Source: RGIG6307 sp964424345
GTDB lineage: Bacteria; Bacillota; Clostridia; Lachnospirales; Lachnospiraceae
Length of the DNA: 64,000 bases
Direction: 5' to 3'
Assembly (NCBI GenBank): GCA_964424345.1
Contig: CAYRIK010000006.1
Coordinates: 9,832-73,831 of the forward strand
Shown here: piece by piece, positions 52,830 through 60,956 of the stretch
How the letters are laid out: the number at the start of each line of letters is the position of its first letter
Position numbering within the stretch: position 1 is the first letter of the stretch
Translations under genes and position numbers: made by a program
Notes under the pieces: model-generated
Databases searched by the model: none
What the model was told of the DNA's origin: nothing
Seen by the model: the letters and a program-made list of their open reading frames with translations, nothing else

Positions 52830-54689
52830 ATGTTTCAGCTTGAAGAAGAACTGAAAAAATTACCAAAGAAGCCTGGCGTGTATTTAATGCACGACCAGGC
52901 TGATACTATTATATATGTAGGAAAAGCAATCAATCTTCATAATCGTGTCAGAAGTTATTTCCGAGAAAAGGTAGGAAGAGGTCCTTGGATTGATAAGATG
53001 ATCAGTCAGATTGCACGATTTGAATATATCGTTACAGATTCTGAATTAGAAGCTCTTGTTTTAGAAAATAATCTAATCAAGGAATATAACCCAAAGTATA
53101 ATACACTTTTAAAAGATGGGAAAACATATCCGTATATTAAAATTACAATGGGGGAAGCCTATCCAAGAGTACTTCTGACAAGAGAGGTCAAAAAGGACAA
53201 AGCAAAATATTTTGGACCATATTCGAGTCATACTGCGGTAAAAGATACGATTGAATTATTAAATAAGTTATTTTTATTAAGAACTTGTAATAGAAATCTG
53301 CCAAGAGATATTGGAAAAGAAAGACCATGCTTAAATCATCATATTAAACAGTGCAATGCACCATGTATAGGTTGTATCACACAGCAAGCATATATAGAGC
53401 AGGCAAAAAAAGCATTGGATTTTTTGAATGGAGAGCATAGTGCAATCGTAAAAGAGCTGACTGCTAAAATGCAGCAGGCGAGTGAAGAATTAGAATTTGA
53501 AGAAGCTGCTAAATATCGTGACCTTTTAGCAAGTATTAAAAAAGTACAGGAAAAACAAAAGATTACAGATAATGACAGCGAAGATAAAGATGTGATTGCG
53601 TTAGCAAAAGATGACAGAGACTGTGTTGTACAAGTATTTTTTATACGTGGCGGCAAGATGATTGGGCGAGAACATTATTATATGATGCATGTATCTGAGC
53701 TGTCTAAAAATGAGATTTTGCAGGAGTTTGTAAAGCAGTTTTACGGTGGGACACCTTTTATCCCAAAGGAAATCTTTTTACAGTATGATATAGAAGAACG
53801 AGACTTATTAGAAGAGTGGCTTACAACGCTTCGTGGAGCAAGAACGTATATCCGCATACCGAAAAAAGGGCAGAAAGAAAAGTTAGTAGAATTGGCTGCA
53901 AACAATGCAAAACTTGTGTTAAGACAAGATGGTGAAAAATTAAAACGAGAACAAAATCGTACAAGTGGTGCTGTGGCAGAATTAGAAAAAATACTTGGAT
54001 TATCTCACATAGAGCGTATGGAAGCATTTGATATTTCTAATACGAATGGATTTGAAAATGTTGGCTCAATGGTCGTATATGAACAGGGTAAACCGAAAAA
54101 AAGCGATTATCGCAAGTTCCGCATTAAGACAGTAACAGGGCCGGATGATTATGCTTGTATGAGAGAAGTGCTTACGAGACGATTTGTGCATGGAATCGAA
54201 GAAAAACGAAGACTGGATCAAAAACAAGTAGATGCAGAATTTGGCAATTTTACGAAATTTCCAGATTTAATTATGATGGATGGAGGTCGCGGTCAGGTAA
54301 ATGTTGCCCTGCAAGTACTAAGGGAGCTTGGAATTACAATTCCGGTATGTGGTATGGTAAAAGATGACCATCATAATACGAGAGGGCTGTATTTTAACAA
54401 TGTAGAGCTTCCAATTGATACTCATTCAGAAGGGTTTAAGCTGATTACACGTTTACAAGATGAAGCACATCGATTTGCAATCGAGTATCATAGAAGTTTA
54501 AGAGGAAAAGAACAAGTAAAAAGCAGCTTGGACGAAATCGCAGGCATTGGTCCTGTCAGACGAAAAGCATTGATGAAACGATTTGATTCTATTGCAGATA
54601 TCCGTAATGCAACGATAGAAGAACTATGCAGTATACCAGAAATTCCACAAAGTGTCGCAGAAGAAATTTATCGTTTTTTCCGCAGTTGA
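52830..54689 (+). CDS. uvrC: Excinuclease ABC subunit C
   Basis: 619 residues, AAAGGAAG before the ATG. GIY-YIG nuclease at the N-terminus (KPGVYLMHDQADTIIYVGKA), four-Cys cluster region (RTCNRN ... KERPCLNHHIKQCNAPCIG), UVR motif (~205-240), RNase H-like nuclease (AFDISNTNGFENVGSMVVYE; MMDGGRGQ) and C-terminal helix-hairpin-helix pair (IAGIGPVRRKALMKRF). Makes both incisions in nucleotide excision repair. Confidence 0.97.
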   Translation: MFQLEEELKKLPKKPGVYLMHDQADTIIYVGKAINLHNRVRSYFREKVGRGPWIDKMISQIARFEYIVTDSELEALVLENNLIKEYNPKYNTLLKDGKTYPYIKITMGEAYPRVLLTREVKKDKAKYFGPYSSHTAVKDTIELLNKLFLLRTCNRNLPRDIGKERPCLNHHIKQCNAPCIGCITQQAYIEQAKKALDFLNGEHSAIVKELTAKMQQASEELEFEEAAKYRDLLASIKKVQEKQKITDNDSEDKDVIALAKDDRDCVVQVFFIRGGKMIGREHYYMMHVSELSKNEILQEFVKQFYGGTPFIPKEIFLQYDIEERDLLEEWLTTLRGARTYIRIPKKGQKEKLVELAANNAKLVLRQDGEKLKREQNRTSGAVAELEKILGLSHIERMEAFDISNTNGFENVGSMVVYEQGKPKKSDYRKFRIKTVTGPDDYACMREVLTRRFVHGIEEKRRLDQKQVDAEFGNFTKFPDLIMMDGGRGQVNVALQVLRELGITIPVCGMVKDDHHNTRGLYFNNVELPIDTHSEGFKLITRLQDEAHRFAIEYHRSLRGKEQVKSSLDEIAGIGPVRRKALMKRFDSIADIRNATIEELCSIPEIPQSVAEEIYRFFRS

Positions 54690-54704
54690 TTTAACCTTGG
54701 ATGC

Positions 54705-54733
54705 TTTACCTTCCAAAGTCTTTGTGTTAGAAT
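54705..54733 (+). promoter_or_regulatory. hprK promoter, TTTACC-17-TAGAAT
   Basis: The -35 is at 54705-54710 and the -10 at 54728-54733, in the 84-bp gap after uvrC. Confidence 0.6.
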
Positions 54734-54773
54734 GGTGTTATCTATCAAGAATAATATTTTTGGGAGGGCATAT

Positions 54774-55715
54774 ATGGACGAGTTTATTTATCTGAAAGAA
54801 TTTGTGGAGCAGATGCAGTTGACTTGTTTTACACCTGAGATCGATTATGAGAAAATACCGGTAAAGCAGTCAGACGTAAACAGACCTGGTTTACAGCTTA
54901 CAGGATTTTTTGAATACTTTGATTTAGAGCGTATTCAGTGCATCGGTCAGGTAGAAAAGTCTTATATTGATCATCTGACAAATGAAGAAAAGGCAGAGCG
55001 ATTTGAAGCATTATTTGAGTACCCAATTCCTGCAATCGTATTGTGCAGAGGTATCGAACCAGGTAACATTTTAAGAGAAATCGCACTCAAACACAACATT
55101 CCATTGTTTGGAACAGAAAAAGCAACATCACGTTTTGTTGCAGAAAGTATTGGCTGGCTGAATGTAAAGCTTGCACCATATATGACCGTACATGGCGTAT
55201 TAGTCGATGTATATGGCGAAGGTATTTTAATCACAGGTGAAAGTGGTATCGGTAAATCTGAAACTGCATTAGAACTTGTAAAACGTGGACATCGTCTTGT
55301 AAGTGATGATGTCGTAGTACTTCGTAAAGTAAGTGACAGAACATTAGTAGGAAGTGCACCTGACATTACAAAGCATTTGATCGAACTTCGAGGCATTGGT
55401 ATTGTAGATATTAAGAGTATGTTTGGTGTATCCAGCGTTAAGGATACTCAGTCTGTAGATCTTGTTATCCATTTGGAAGATTGGGATAGAGATACAGAAT
55501 ATGACCGTATGGGTCTGGAAGATCACTACATTGAATATTTAGGTCATAAAGTAGTATGTCATCACCTTCCTGTAAGAAGCGGTCGAAATCTTGCGATCGT
55601 AGTAGAAAGTGCCGCTGTAAACTATCGTCAGAAAAAGATGGGTTACAATGCAGCACACGAATTACAGAACCGTATTCAGAGAAGAATGGAGAACATGAGA
55701 AAAGAAGAGGAATAA
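54774..55715 (+). CDS. hprK: HPr kinase/phosphorylase
   Basis: 313 residues from the ATG at 54774, which has GGGAGGG upstream; an earlier in-frame start at 54732 falls on the promoter. N-terminal regulatory domain, then kinase domain with Walker A GESGIGKS (~155-162), LVSDDVVVL, and the signature LRGIGIVDIKSMFGVSSV. Phosphorylates or dephosphorylates HPr on Ser46 in response to glycolytic state. HPr is encoded 3 kb downstream in the same block. Confidence 0.97.
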   Translation: MDEFIYLKEFVEQMQLTCFTPEIDYEKIPVKQSDVNRPGLQLTGFFEYFDLERIQCIGQVEKSYIDHLTNEEKAERFEALFEYPIPAIVLCRGIEPGNILREIALKHNIPLFGTEKATSRFVAESIGWLNVKLAPYMTVHGVLVDVYGEGILITGESGIGKSETALELVKRGHRLVSDDVVVLRKVSDRTLVGSAPDITKHLIELRGIGIVDIKSMFGVSSVKDTQSVDLVIHLEDWDRDTEYDRMGLEDHYIEYLGHKVVCHHLPVRSGRNLAIVVESAAVNYRQKKMGYNAAHELQNRIQRRMENMRKEEE

Positions 55716-55724
55716 CATAGGTTT

Positions 55725-56666
55725 ATGGGCAAAATAGTTTATGGGGTGGACATCGGTGGTACAACTGTAAAAATCGGAGCATTTACCGCAGATGGTGTAT
55801 TAGTAGAAAAGTGGGAAATTCCAACAAGAACAGAAGAAAATGGCACAAAGATTATACCGGATGTTGTAAAAAGTGTGCGTGATCACATGGATAAACATGG
55901 CTATCAGGACGAAGACGTGGTTGGTATGGGTGTAGGAGCACCAGGACCAGTAGATGCGGACGGCATGATTTATAGAGCTGTTAATTTAGGTTGGGGAACA
56001 TTCAATCTTGCGAAAGCTTTTGAAGAACAACTGCACCTTCCAGTAAAAGCAGGAAATGATGCAAACGTGGCAGCACTTGGTGAAATGTGGAAAGGCGGTG
56101 CAAAGGGCTATAAGGATGTAGTTATGGTAACGCTTGGAACAGGTGTTGGCGGTGGTATCATCGTGAATGGAAGATTGGTAGCAGGTCATACAGGAAGTGG
56201 CGGAGAAATCGGTCATATTAAAGTAGAAGAACAAGAACCGATCGCTTGCAACTGTGGTGGATATGGATGTTTAGAGCGTTATGCTTCTGCAACAGGAATC
56301 GTAGCATTGGCTCAGAAATATCTTGCAGAAAGTAATGCAAAAAGCATACTTCGCAAAGAAGAACTTACTTGCAAGAGCGTGTGGGATGCTGTAAAGGCAG
56401 AAGATGCAGTTGCATTACAGGTTGCAGATAAGTTTGGATATTATCTTGGTAAAGGCCTTGCAATGATTGCAGCAGTAATCAATCCAGATGTATTTGTTGT
56501 TGGCGGCGGTGTCAGCAAAGCAGGAGAGATTTTATTCGATTATACAAAGCCATACTTTGAAAAGTTTTCGTTTGCAGGATGTAGAAATACAAAATTTGTA
56601 TTGGCACAGCTTGGAAATGATGCGGGCATTTATGGCGCAGCACAGTTAGTAAGTTTGCGTGATTAA
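55725..56666 (+). CDS. glcK: ROK-family glucokinase
   Basis: 313 residues; weak ribosome binding site nine bases after hprK. ATP-binding VYGVDIGGTTVKIGAF, GAPGPVD, GNDANVAALGE with the catalytic Asp, GTGVGGGIIVNG, and the ROK zinc motif GHIKVEEQ ... CNCGGYGCLE. Phosphorylates glucose with ATP, supplying glycolysis for sugars that enter without the PTS. Position between hprK and murB is typical for Clostridia. Confidence 0.94.
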   Translation: MGKIVYGVDIGGTTVKIGAFTADGVLVEKWEIPTRTEENGTKIIPDVVKSVRDHMDKHGYQDEDVVGMGVGAPGPVDADGMIYRAVNLGWGTFNLAKAFEEQLHLPVKAGNDANVAALGEMWKGGAKGYKDVVMVTLGTGVGGGIIVNGRLVAGHTGSGGEIGHIKVEEQEPIACNCGGYGCLERYASATGIVALAQKYLAESNAKSILRKEELTCKSVWDAVKAEDAVALQVADKFGYYLGKGLAMIAAVINPDVFVVGGGVSKAGEILFDYTKPYFEKFSFAGCRNTKFVLAQLGNDAGIYGAAQLVSLRD

Positions 56667-56691
56667 GGAAAAGATAAGCGAGGACAGTCCG

Positions 56692-57600
56692 ATGAGCTGG
56701 AAAGAGATATTACAAAATGAATATGCAGATAAACTGCGTTTAGAGTGGAATGTTCCACTTGCAAAATATACAACAATTCATATTGGAGGACCGGCAGAAT
56801 GTCTTATTTCTGCAAGAAGCAGTGAAGAAATCCAGATGGTACTTCATTTCTGTAAAGAACATGATGTAGCATTACATATTTTAGGAAATGGTTCTAATCT
56901 GATTGTAGATGATAATGGCGTAAGCGGCATCGTTCTTTATATAGGACGCAGATTACAGGAAATCACAGTAAATGGTACAGAAATTGCAGCAGATGCAGGT
57001 GCTCGTATGGCATTGGTAGCAAGAGCAGCAGAAGATGCTTCTCTGACAGGACTTGAGTTTGCATTTGGTATTCCTGGTACAATCGGCGGTGGTGTTATTA
57101 TGAATGCTGGTGCATATGGCGGAGAATTAAGTCAGGTAGTCAAAAAAGTAGAAGCGTTTGATGAAGACGGTAATTTCTATGTATTAGAAGCAGATGATTT
57201 ATGCTTTGGATATCGTAAGAGCACATTAAAGACACATGGCTATATTGTAAGTAAAGTATACTTAGAATGTAAGCCTGGAAATAAAGAAGAAATTTCTGCA
57301 CTTATGGCAGATTTAGGAAAACAGCGCAGAGAAAAACAGCCATTGGAGTATCCAAGCGCAGGAAGTACATTTAAGAGACCAGAAGGATATTTTGCAGGTC
57401 AGCTTATTGACCAGTCTGGTTTGAAAGGCACAGCAATCGGCGGTGCACAGGTAAGTGAAAAACATGCTGGATTTATTATCAACAAAGAAGCAGCATCTTG
57501 TCAGGATGTACGTTCTTTGATTGGTCTTGTACAGTCTACTGTACATGAAAAATTTGGTGTAGATTTAGAACCAGAATATGTATTCTGGAGCGATAAGTAA
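56692..57600 (+). CDS. murB: UDP-N-acetylenolpyruvoylglucosamine reductase
   Basis: 302 residues from the ATG at 56692 (GAGGAC eight bases upstream); the frame extends upstream into glcK from a GTG. FAD-binding LGNGSNLIVDD and GIPGTIGGGVIMNAGAYG, catalytic region YPSAGSTFKRP with the proton-donor Ser, and terminal Glu in LEPEYVFW. Completes UDP-MurNAc synthesis for peptidoglycan. Short MurB lacking the E. coli-type loop. Confidence 0.95.
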   Translation: MSWKEILQNEYADKLRLEWNVPLAKYTTIHIGGPAECLISARSSEEIQMVLHFCKEHDVALHILGNGSNLIVDDNGVSGIVLYIGRRLQEITVNGTEIAADAGARMALVARAAEDASLTGLEFAFGIPGTIGGGVIMNAGAYGGELSQVVKKVEAFDEDGNFYVLEADDLCFGYRKSTLKTHGYIVSKVYLECKPGNKEEISALMADLGKQRREKQPLEYPSAGSTFKRPEGYFAGQLIDQSGLKGTAIGGAQVSEKHAGFIINKEAASCQDVRSLIGLVQSTVHEKFGVDLEPEYVFWSDK

Positions 57601-57620
57601 TCGCAGTGGCTGAGGTGAGT

Positions 57621-58496
57621 ATGTCCTTTTCAGCAAAAGTAAAACAAGAACTGATTGGCGTAGTGCCGGGGCATAAACATTGCCGTAAAGCAGAATTAGC
57701 TGGCATTTTTCAGTATGGAGGCCAGATCGGAAGAGTAGCAGCAGACTGTTATACGATCGGTTTTCATACGGAGAATGCGGAAGTTTCAAAAAAAGGCTTT
57801 ACATTATTGCGAAAAACATTTAGTATAGACTTCGACAATCATTTATCAGAGCAGCAGTTGTTTGCATTCTTAAAGCAAATGGAAGCTGTAGAACAGGAAA
57901 GCTTAGAAAATGTCACAAATCGCATTTGCTGCAGACGTGCATTTATCAGGGGTGCTTTTCTGGCAGTAGGTTCTGTGAGTGATCCCGAAAAAGGGTATCA
58001 TTTAGAGTTTGTCTGTGAAGATGAAGATCAGGCAGGATTATTACAAAAATTGTTGAGAACCTTTGATATTGATACAAAGATATTGGAAAGAAAGCAGCAT
58101 TTCGTAGTATACATCAAAGAAGGAACAGCCATCGTGGATTTATTTAATGTTATGGAAGCTCACGTTGCTTTGATGGAATTGGAAAACCTTCGTGTATTAA
58201 AGGAAATGCGTAATTCAGTAAACCGCAGAGTAAATTGTGAAACAGCAAATATCAACAAAACGGTAAATGCTGCGGCCAAGCAGGTAGAGGATATTCAGTA
58301 TATAGAGGACACAAAAGGGCTGGCAAGTTTGCCTGATACACTTTATGAAATGGCTCGTGTACGGTTAGAACATCCAGATGCTACCTTAAAAGAATTGGGA
58401 GAAATGCTTGTTCCACCTGTTGGAAAATCAGGCGTTAATCATAGGCTGCGTAAGATCTGTGAGTATGCAGAAAGACTCAGAGACGGCGGCGTATAA
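57621..58496 (+). CDS. whiA: DNA-binding protein WhiA
   Basis: 291 residues from the ATG at 57621, giving the family-typical start MSFSAKVKQEL; GAGGTG is only three bases away, so the upstream GTG (57606) is a fair alternative. N-terminal LAGLIDADG-like homing-endonuclease fold (CRRAFIRGAFLAVGSV), C-terminal helix-turn-helix (TLKELGEMLVPPVGKSGVNHRLRKI). Affects division and chromosome segregation in Firmicutes. The usual upstream neighbours rapZ and yvcK are absent; murB ends 20 bp before. Confidence 0.95.
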   Translation: MSFSAKVKQELIGVVPGHKHCRKAELAGIFQYGGQIGRVAADCYTIGFHTENAEVSKKGFTLLRKTFSIDFDNHLSEQQLFAFLKQMEAVEQESLENVTNRICCRRAFIRGAFLAVGSVSDPEKGYHLEFVCEDEDQAGLLQKLLRTFDIDTKILERKQHFVVYIKEGTAIVDLFNVMEAHVALMELENLRVLKEMRNSVNRRVNCETANINKTVNAAAKQVEDIQYIEDTKGLASLPDTLYEMARVRLEHPDATLKELGEMLVPPVGKSGVNHRLRKICEYAERLRDGGV

Positions 58497-58611
58497 AGCT
58501 GTATAGTTTGAACAAAAAGCTCATATCTGTATAGACGTTGGCAGATGATGAAAGCAGATGATTTTCAAACACATTCTAAATGTAAGGCTTGAAATTGAGA
58601 TGGAGGATGTT

Positions 58612-58869
58612 ATGATTAAAAGAACAGTTAAGATGGGCTTAGACTCAGGTTTGCATGTAAGACCTGTAGCAATGTTGGTGCAGATTGCAAATCAGTATTC
58701 CAGTGAGATTTATCTTCAGGATGAAAAACACAAATTTAATGCAAAGAGCATTATGGGTGTTATGACGTTGTGTGCAGACAAATTCGAACAGATCGATGTT
58801 GTTGCAGTAGGGGAAGATGCCGAAAAGGCAGTAGACCATATTGAAGAATTTTTAAAAAATGCTAATTAA
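58612..58869 (+). CDS. ptsH: HPr phosphocarrier protein
   Basis: 85 residues from the ATG at 58612 behind GGAGG; an upstream in-frame ATG at 58558 lacks one. Both regulatory residues are present: His15 in SGLHVRP (Val where Ala is usual) and Ser46 in NAKSIMGVMTL. So it can act in the PTS and in HprK/CcpA catabolite control, unlike Crh, which holds this place next to whiA in Bacillus but lacks His15. A hairpin separates it from the aldolase gene. Confidence 0.92.
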   Translation: MIKRTVKMGLDSGLHVRPVAMLVQIANQYSSEIYLQDEKHKFNAKSIMGVMTLCADKFEQIDVVAVGEDAEKAVDHIEEFLKNAN

Positions 58870-58890
58870 GTGCAAAAGCACTTTAATTAT
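58863..58890 (+). other. Intercistronic hairpin between ptsH and the aldolase gene
   Basis: AATTAAGTGC-AAAA-GCACTTTAATT with a one-base bulge, ending just before the aldolase ribosome binding site (AGGAGG). No T-run, so a processing or mRNA-stability element is more likely than a terminator. Confidence 0.5.
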
Positions 58891-58902
58891 AGGAGGTAAA
58901 AA

Positions 58903-59766
58903 ATGTTAGTTACAGCTACAAAAATGTTACAGGATGCTAAGGCTGGTCACTATGCAGTAGGTCAGTTCAACATCAATAATTTAGAATGGACAAAGGCAAT
59001 TTTAACAACTGCTCAGGAATGCAACTCACCAGTTATCTTAGGTGTTAGTGAAGGTGCAGGTAAGTACATGGGTGGTTACAAGACTATCGTTGGTATGGTA
59101 AAAGGTTTAATCGAAGAATTAAACATTACTGTTCCAGTTGCTCTTCATTTAGACCATGGTTCTTATGATGCTTGTGTAAAATGTATCGAAGCAGGTTTCA
59201 CATCTGTTATGTTCGATGGTTCTCACTATGCAATCGATGAGAACGTAGCAAAGACTACAGAACTTGTTAAGATGGCTCATGAAAATGGTTTATCTTTAGA
59301 AGCAGAAGTTGGTTCTATCGGTGGCGAAGAAGATGGCGTTATCGGTGCAGGTGAATGTGCAGATCCAGCAGAATGTAAGAAGATCGCTGATTTAGGTATC
59401 GATTTCCTTGCAGCAGGTATTGGTAACATTCATGGTAAATACCCAGCAAACTGGGCTGGTTTAAGCTTCGATACATTAGATGCTATCCAGCAGCGTACAG
59501 GAGACCTTCCATTAGTTCTTCACGGTGGTACAGGTATCCCAGCAGATATGATCAAGAAAGCAATCAGCTTAGGTGTTGCTAAGATCAACGTAAATACAGA
59601 ATGCCAGCTTGCTTTTGCAGCAGCTACTCGTAAGTATGTAGAAGAAGGCAAAGACCTTGAAGGTAAGGGATTTGACCCTCGTAAGCTTTTAGCTCCTGGT
59701 ACAGCAGCTATCAAAGCAACTGTAAAAGAAAAAATGGAACTTTTCGGTTCTGTAAACAGAGCATAA
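58903..59766 (+). CDS. fba: Class II fructose-bisphosphate aldolase
   Basis: 287 residues, AGGAGG before the ATG. Zinc and catalytic motifs: LHLDHGSYDACVKCIEAGFTSVM (catalytic Asp and metal His), EAEVGSIGGEEDG (Glu ligand), GNIHGKY and LHGGTG (His ligands), and KINVNTECQ (Asn, phosphate site). Cleaves fructose-1,6-bisphosphate in glycolysis. Codon use is strongly biased, as for a highly expressed gene. Followed by a strong terminator. Confidence 0.96.
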   Translation: MLVTATKMLQDAKAGHYAVGQFNINNLEWTKAILTTAQECNSPVILGVSEGAGKYMGGYKTIVGMVKGLIEELNITVPVALHLDHGSYDACVKCIEAGFTSVMFDGSHYAIDENVAKTTELVKMAHENGLSLEAEVGSIGGEEDGVIGAGECADPAECKKIADLGIDFLAAGIGNIHGKYPANWAGLSFDTLDAIQQRTGDLPLVLHGGTGIPADMIKKAISLGVAKINVNTECQLAFAAATRKYVEEGKDLEGKGFDPRKLLAPGTAAIKATVKEKMELFGSVNRA

Positions 59767-59808
59767 TTTTGCTTCAAAATTTACAAAATTCATAAAATTT
59801 ATTAAAAA

Positions 59809-59851
59809 GCCTGCAATTTGTTTCTGAGTAGAACGAGTTGCAGGCCTTTTT
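59809..59851 (+). terminator. Terminator of the aldolase gene
   Basis: GCCTGCAA (59809-59816) pairs with TTGCAGGC (59838-59845), followed by CTTTTT. Confidence 0.92.
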
Positions 59852-59935
59852 ATACATTTCCAAATTAACAAATTGTTCATATTTTATTAAAGAAAAATTC
59901 AACGCGAACACATTTTTTCGACAAATTTCTCAGGT

Positions 59936-59951
59936 ACTATGTATACATAGT
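59936..59951. promoter_or_regulatory. 16-bp perfect palindrome ACTATGTATACATAGT
   Basis: Uninterrupted dyad overlapping the presumed -10 region of the small RNA at 59948 (weak -35 TCGACA at 59918). A possible operator. Confidence 0.45.
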
Positions 59952-60124
59952 TAAATAAAAGTATTGAATTTCTTTTTCATAACAACGTTAAGCGATACGC
60001 TTAACACCTCCTTTGATAAATAAATTCTCACCATTCATCAACCAAACTTTTATATTCTATAAACTATATAAATCATCCATTGCTTTCACCATCAACATCA
60101 ACCTCTGCAATGGGTGATTTTTTT
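59948..60124 (+). ncRNA. Candidate small RNA with exposed anti-Shine-Dalgarno sequence
   Basis: No coding frame. The stretch holds a perfect hairpin GTTAAGCG-ATA-CGCTTAAC (59987-60005), directly followed by ACCTCCTTTGAT, which shares CACCUCCUUU with the 3' end of 16S rRNA. It ends in a strong terminator (60072-60124). This is the layout of small RNAs that pair with ribosome binding sites. The promoter is weak, so the 5' end is approximate. Confidence 0.5.
60072..60124 (+). terminator. Terminator of the candidate small RNA
   Basis: ATCATCCATTGC (60072-60083) pairs with GCAATGGGTGAT (60107-60118) with one G-U, followed by seven T. No gene lies upstream on this strand after the aldolase terminator, implying a separate transcript. 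Confidence 0.8.
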
Positions 60125-60220
60125 ATGTACTAAAAATGAGAGATTTTCTGACACATAAGGATGCACACCGATTTAGAAGGAAAATACCTGCTACAGCAAA
60201 AAGATATAAGTTGCATAGAA

Positions 60221-60274
60221 AAAACAAGAAACCCCAGCGAATCCAAAAATTGGAAGGCTGGGATTTCTTGTTTT
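60221..60274. terminator. Bidirectional terminator downstream of ppiB
   Basis: AAAACAAGAAACCCCAGC pairs with GCTGGGATTTCTTGTTTT with one mismatch; an inner TCCAA/TTGGA stem. T-rich on both strands; serves ppiB from the minus strand. Confidence 0.9.
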
Positions 60275-60328
60275 AAAAGTGAGCAGAGTGTATGTGGAAA
60301 AGTTGTCCACTTGAAACAATCTTATAAA

Positions 60329-60868
60329 TTAGAAAAATTTGCTGCGTGTAATCTTTTCTGGTTCTGGATATTCTACACCAAATGTTTCTACAGTCATAGA
60401 AGCAATCTTCTGGTCTTCTAATGGACGGTCATTGTAATCTGTGCGTACACAAGCAATCTTGTCTACAACATCAAGACCTTCGATAACCTTACCGAATGCT
60501 GCATAAGAGCCATCTAAGTGTGGAGAAGTTTCGTGCATGATAAAGAACTGGCTGCCGCCTGTGTTTGGAGCCATAGCACGAGCCATAGAAAGAACACCTT
60601 TTGTATGCTTTAAGTCGTTCTTGAAACCGTTGTTTGCAAACTCGCCGCGGATAGAGTAACCTGGATCACCCATACCAGTTCCGTTTGGACAACCGCCCTG
60701 AATCATAAAGCCACGAATAACACGATGGAAGATTAAACCATCATAAAATCCTTTGTTGATAAGAGAAATAAAGTTATTTACGCTGATAGGAGCGATTTCT
60801 GGATAAAGTTCTGCTTTCATTACATCGCCATTTTCCATAGTAATGGTTACGATTGGATTTTGAGCCAT
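60329..60868 (-). CDS. ppiB: Cytoplasmic cyclophilin peptidyl-prolyl isomerase
   Basis: 179 residues, GGAGG before the ATG. Cyclophilin blocks: IFHRVIRGFMIQGGCPNGTG, GYSIRGEFANNGF, GVLSMARAM, GSQFFIMHETSPHLDGSYAAFGKVIEG. The Arg, Phe and Gln of the active site are present. No signal peptide. It is the second cyclophilin in the window, next to the membrane-tethered fusion at 17392, so one isomerase acts on each side of the membrane. Confidence 0.95.
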   Translation of the reverse strand: MAQNPIVTITMENGDVMKAELYPEIAPISVNNFISLINKGFYDGLIFHRVIRGFMIQGGCPNGTGMGDPGYSIRGEFANNGFKNDLKHTKGVLSMARAMAPNTGGSQFFIMHETSPHLDGSYAAFGKVIEGLDVVDKIACVRTDYNDRPLEDQKIASMTVETFGVEYPEPEKITRSKFF

Positions 60869-60956
60869 GAGTAAGCCCTCCTTATAAAAAATATTGAAAT
60901 TTTACATAGTTCATTTTAAGATAAATATAACAGAAAGTAAAGTAAAAGGTAAAGTT

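Noticed and set aside
60005..60014. AAAGGAGGTG on the minus strand as a ribosome binding site
   Set aside because: No start codon at a usable distance; the nearest frames are 9-19 codons. The plus-strand terminator argues that the CU-rich complement is the functional sequence.
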